Positions 62,783 through 64,000 of a DNA stretch of 64,000 bases are shown piece after piece. The stretch spans positions 186,001 through 250,000 of the forward strand of contig NZ_CP041743.1 of assembly GCF_007556815.1 (NCBI RefSeq), written 5' to 3'. Under the pieces are notes generated by a model. The model saw only the letters and a program-made list of their open reading frames with translations. It ran no database searches and was not told where the DNA came from. The stretch comes from Paraburkholderia megapolitana. GTDB lineage: Bacteria > Pseudomonadota > Gammaproteobacteria > Burkholderiales > Burkholderiaceae. The position numbers and the translations under genes were made by a program. The first letter of the stretch is position 1; each line of letters begins with the position of its first letter.

Positions 62783-62946
62783 GCGGAGCGATGAATCAAC
62801 GCGCTAGTTCTGCGAGAGCAACCTTGCGCAGCGCGCAACTACTGCTCTTGCGACGTAATGCAAACTGGAAATCAGCCACGGGGTAACCCCGTAGTCCAGG
62901 AACATCAGTTGCCTGCTCCCGGGGTGTGCTTGACTCACCGCACCGC
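62783..62946 (-). ncRNA. predicted retron msr-msd RNA
   Basis: On the minus strand, a1 (62946-62930, GCGGTGCGGTGAGTCAA) pairs with a2 (62799-62783, TTGATTCATCGCTCCGC) in 14 Watson-Crick and 2 G-U pairs with one mismatch. The base after a1 is the G of AGC (62929), the usual branch-G context. Between the arms are three hairpins: 62897-62915 (7 bp with one bulge, TGAT loop), 62876-62894 (ACGGGG/CCCCGT core) and a long one at 62812-62851 (TTGCGC-GCT-GCGCAA inside GAGCA/TGCTC), the likely msd stem. The RNA would be about 164 nt, within the range for retrons. Confidence 0.75.
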
Positions 62947-62952
62947 GCAAGC

Positions 62953-62981
62953 ACAATAGGGTTCGCGGTTGCCGTTGTCAA
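62953..62981 (-). promoter_or_regulatory. sigma-70 promoter of the retron
   Basis: On the minus strand TTGACA (62981-62976), a 17-bp spacer and TATTGT (62958-62953). The predicted start of transcription, about 7 nt further, falls at 62946, which is the first base of the a1 arm. The -35 begins 2 bp after the stop codon of the upstream hydrolase gene. Confidence 0.8.
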
Positions 62982-62982
62982 T

Positions 62983-64000
62983 TCAATCTCCATACACCGC
63001 GTCCCGTACCTCCAGCGTCAATGCGCCCGACATCCCTTCATAGGCTGTGTTGGTGAGCAACAGCACTGTCAATCCACGCGTCGCGTCGATGAACCAGCTG
63101 TGGCCGTACACGCCGCCCCATTGCAACGTCCCGGCGCTTTGCGGCGATCCGGCGAGCACCGGATCGTTCAGCACCGCCGCGCCATAGCCGAATCCCCATC
63201 CGGGCCCTCTTGTCTCGGTGCCTGGCGGCGTGTGGTCCACATACATCGCGGCGCGAAGCGCATCGGGCAAAAAGCTCTTGCCGTCACGCACGGCTTCCAG
63301 CACGCGCAAAACATCGTCTGCGCTGCCGTACATACCGGCTCCGCCCGACGGATAAGCTGTCGGTTCGAACGCCCTCGATGGAGCGAACCGTACCGCGACG
63401 CCATGTCCTTCCGGTAAGGGAACGGAGACGTTCTCCGTCATTTTCACGGGCTCCGGCGCACCGTCCGCGTACGGCACGGCAAAGCGTGTGGGCTCGTCTG
63501 ACACGAACCCAGTATCGTGCATCCCCAGGGGGCCGGTAACGAGTTGAGCAATCGCGTCCGCGAGCGGGGCGCCGGTCACACGTTCGATCACGGCGCCTAG
63601 TACGTCGAGTGCGAGCGAGTACCGCCACGCGCTACCGGGAGCAAACACCAGTGACGCACCTGCGACGCGTCGCAGGTTTTCCTCAAGGCTGAAATCGACG
63701 CGGTCAATCCCATCGGAAATGCCAAGCAGATCGTATTCGCTACCCGGACCTTCAAGCAGGCCATAGCTCAATCCGGCCGTGTGCGTGAGCAACTGATGTA
63801 GCGTCAGCGGCGGCTGACTGCCGTCGGGCAATCGGGGTGTGAAGTCTGGAAGCCAGCGCGACACATGATCGTCGAGTTGCAGCTTGCCATCGGCAGCGAG
63901 GCGCAATACCGCTAACGTCACGATCGGCTTCGTCACCGATGCGAGCCGGAACAACGTATCTTCATGCATCGGCCGTTGCGTTTCGCGTTCGGCCCAACCG
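62983..64000 (-). CDS. serine hydrolase, beta-lactamase/esterase family (N-terminus beyond window)
   Basis: At least 338 residues of a class C beta-lactamase-like serine hydrolase. The frame stays open to the window edge (reading GWAERETQRPMHEDTLFRLA), so the start lies outside. The SxxK catalytic motif is in LASVTKPIVTLAVLRL, followed by LLTHTAGLSYGL, the YSL segment (Tyr as general base) in AWRYSLALDVLGAVIERVTG, and GGVYGHSWFIDATRGLTVLL near the end. Members include esterases, D-aminopeptidases and penicillin-binding-like hydrolases; the substrate is unknown. The retron promoter begins right after its stop. Confidence 0.9.
   Translation of the reverse strand, partial: GWAERETQRPMHEDTLFRLASVTKPIVTLAVLRLAADGKLQLDDHVSRWLPDFTPRLPDGSQPPLTLHQLLTHTAGLSYGLLEGPGSEYDLLGISDGIDRVDFSLEENLRRVAGASLVFAPGSAWRYSLALDVLGAVIERVTGAPLADAIAQLVTGPLGMHDTGFVSDEPTRFAVPYADGAPEPVKMTENVSVPLPEGHGVAVRFAPSRAFEPTAYPSGGAGMYGSADDVLRVLEAVRDGKSFLPDALRAAMYVDHTPPGTETRGPGWGFGYGAAVLNDPVLAGSPQSAGTLQWGGVYGHSWFIDATRGLTVLLLTNTAYEGMSGALTLEVRDAVYGD

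Noticed and set aside
62926..62954. A 7-bp inverted repeat GTGCTTG...CAAGCAC as part of the retron RNA
   Set aside because: Its left arm overlaps the -10 element and would lie upstream of the predicted transcription start; the a1/a2 pairing uses the same bases and is longer.

Overview
The window is high-GC, densely coded DNA typical of Burkholderiaceae. A Paraburkholderia/Caballeronia/Trinickia-like genome fits best. This is inferred from gene content (GbdR/ChoXWV, assimilatory NirBD-NasA with NasTS, MbfA, an extra IF-1, OmpC-type porin, many AraC regulators), not from a search. I saw no rRNA, tRNA, CRISPR array, insertion sequence or phage gene. Most of the window is metabolic, transport and regulatory chromosome, with a few accessory loci inserted into it.

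Layout. 0-7.2 kb: C-terminal end of an unknown protein, an alpha/beta hydrolase, an orphan MreB paralogue, a small esterase, an EmrB-type exporter whose stop codon lies in a 43-bp tandem repeat, an AraC regulator and glutaminase. 7.2-10.6 kb: a truncated HigA-like antitoxin, then a YqjI-like PadR repressor, a YqjH-like siderophore-interacting reductase and an MFS transporter behind a promoter with a 16-bp palindrome. 10.7-14.9 kb: acyl-CoA synthetase and acyl-CoA dehydrogenase, divergent from an AraC regulator. 15-21.2 kb: purine permease, cytochrome b561, DUF1488 protein, AcoR-type sigma-54 activator, MbfA-like ferritin/VIT1 protein and a ferredoxin. 21.3-25.4 kb: secreted protein, complete higBA, DUF1653 protein, YheO-like regulator, two small unknown proteins and an IF-1 paralogue. 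25.4-33.2 kb: nitrate/nitrite assimilation (nirB, nirD, nasA, nasT, nasS) behind a candidate sigma-54 promoter with an NtrC-like site. 33.2-37.3 kb: histidine phosphatase, class I aldolase, CPBP protease and a methyltransferase. 37.8-43.6 kb: a tripartite RND efflux operon. 43.7-48 kb: SDR, an F-box/LRR protein and a secreted CocE-like hydrolase. 48.2-55.4 kb: FadD, AraC regulator, DinB-like protein, LysE and EamA exporters, porin. 55.5-59.6 kb: choline/betaine uptake (choX, gbdR, choW, choV). 59.9-64 kb: TetR with NnrU, a retron-type reverse transcriptase with its likely ncRNA, and a serine hydrolase cut by the window edge.

Two loci stand out. First, 44836-46277 encodes a eukaryote-like F-box followed by leucine-rich repeats, the architecture of Ralstonia GALA type III effectors. 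It sits behind a perfect TTCGC-N15-TTCGC (PIP/hrpII) box with a YANNNT -10 element exactly 30 bp downstream, which argues for a solitary effector gene under HrpB/HrpX-type control. Second, 61410-62981 (minus strand) looks like an intact retron. It has a sigma-70 promoter, a leader of about 164 nt whose two ends form a 17-position a1/a2 duplex around three hairpins, and a 454-aa YADD reverse transcriptase with an N-terminal extension and altered retron signature motifs. No separate effector gene is adjacent.

The nitrogen cluster is internally consistent. NtrC/sigma-54 would switch it on under nitrogen limitation, and NasT/NasS, encoded at its end, would sense nitrate and act on the leader RNA in front of nirB, where one hairpin carries an ANTAR-type hexaloop.
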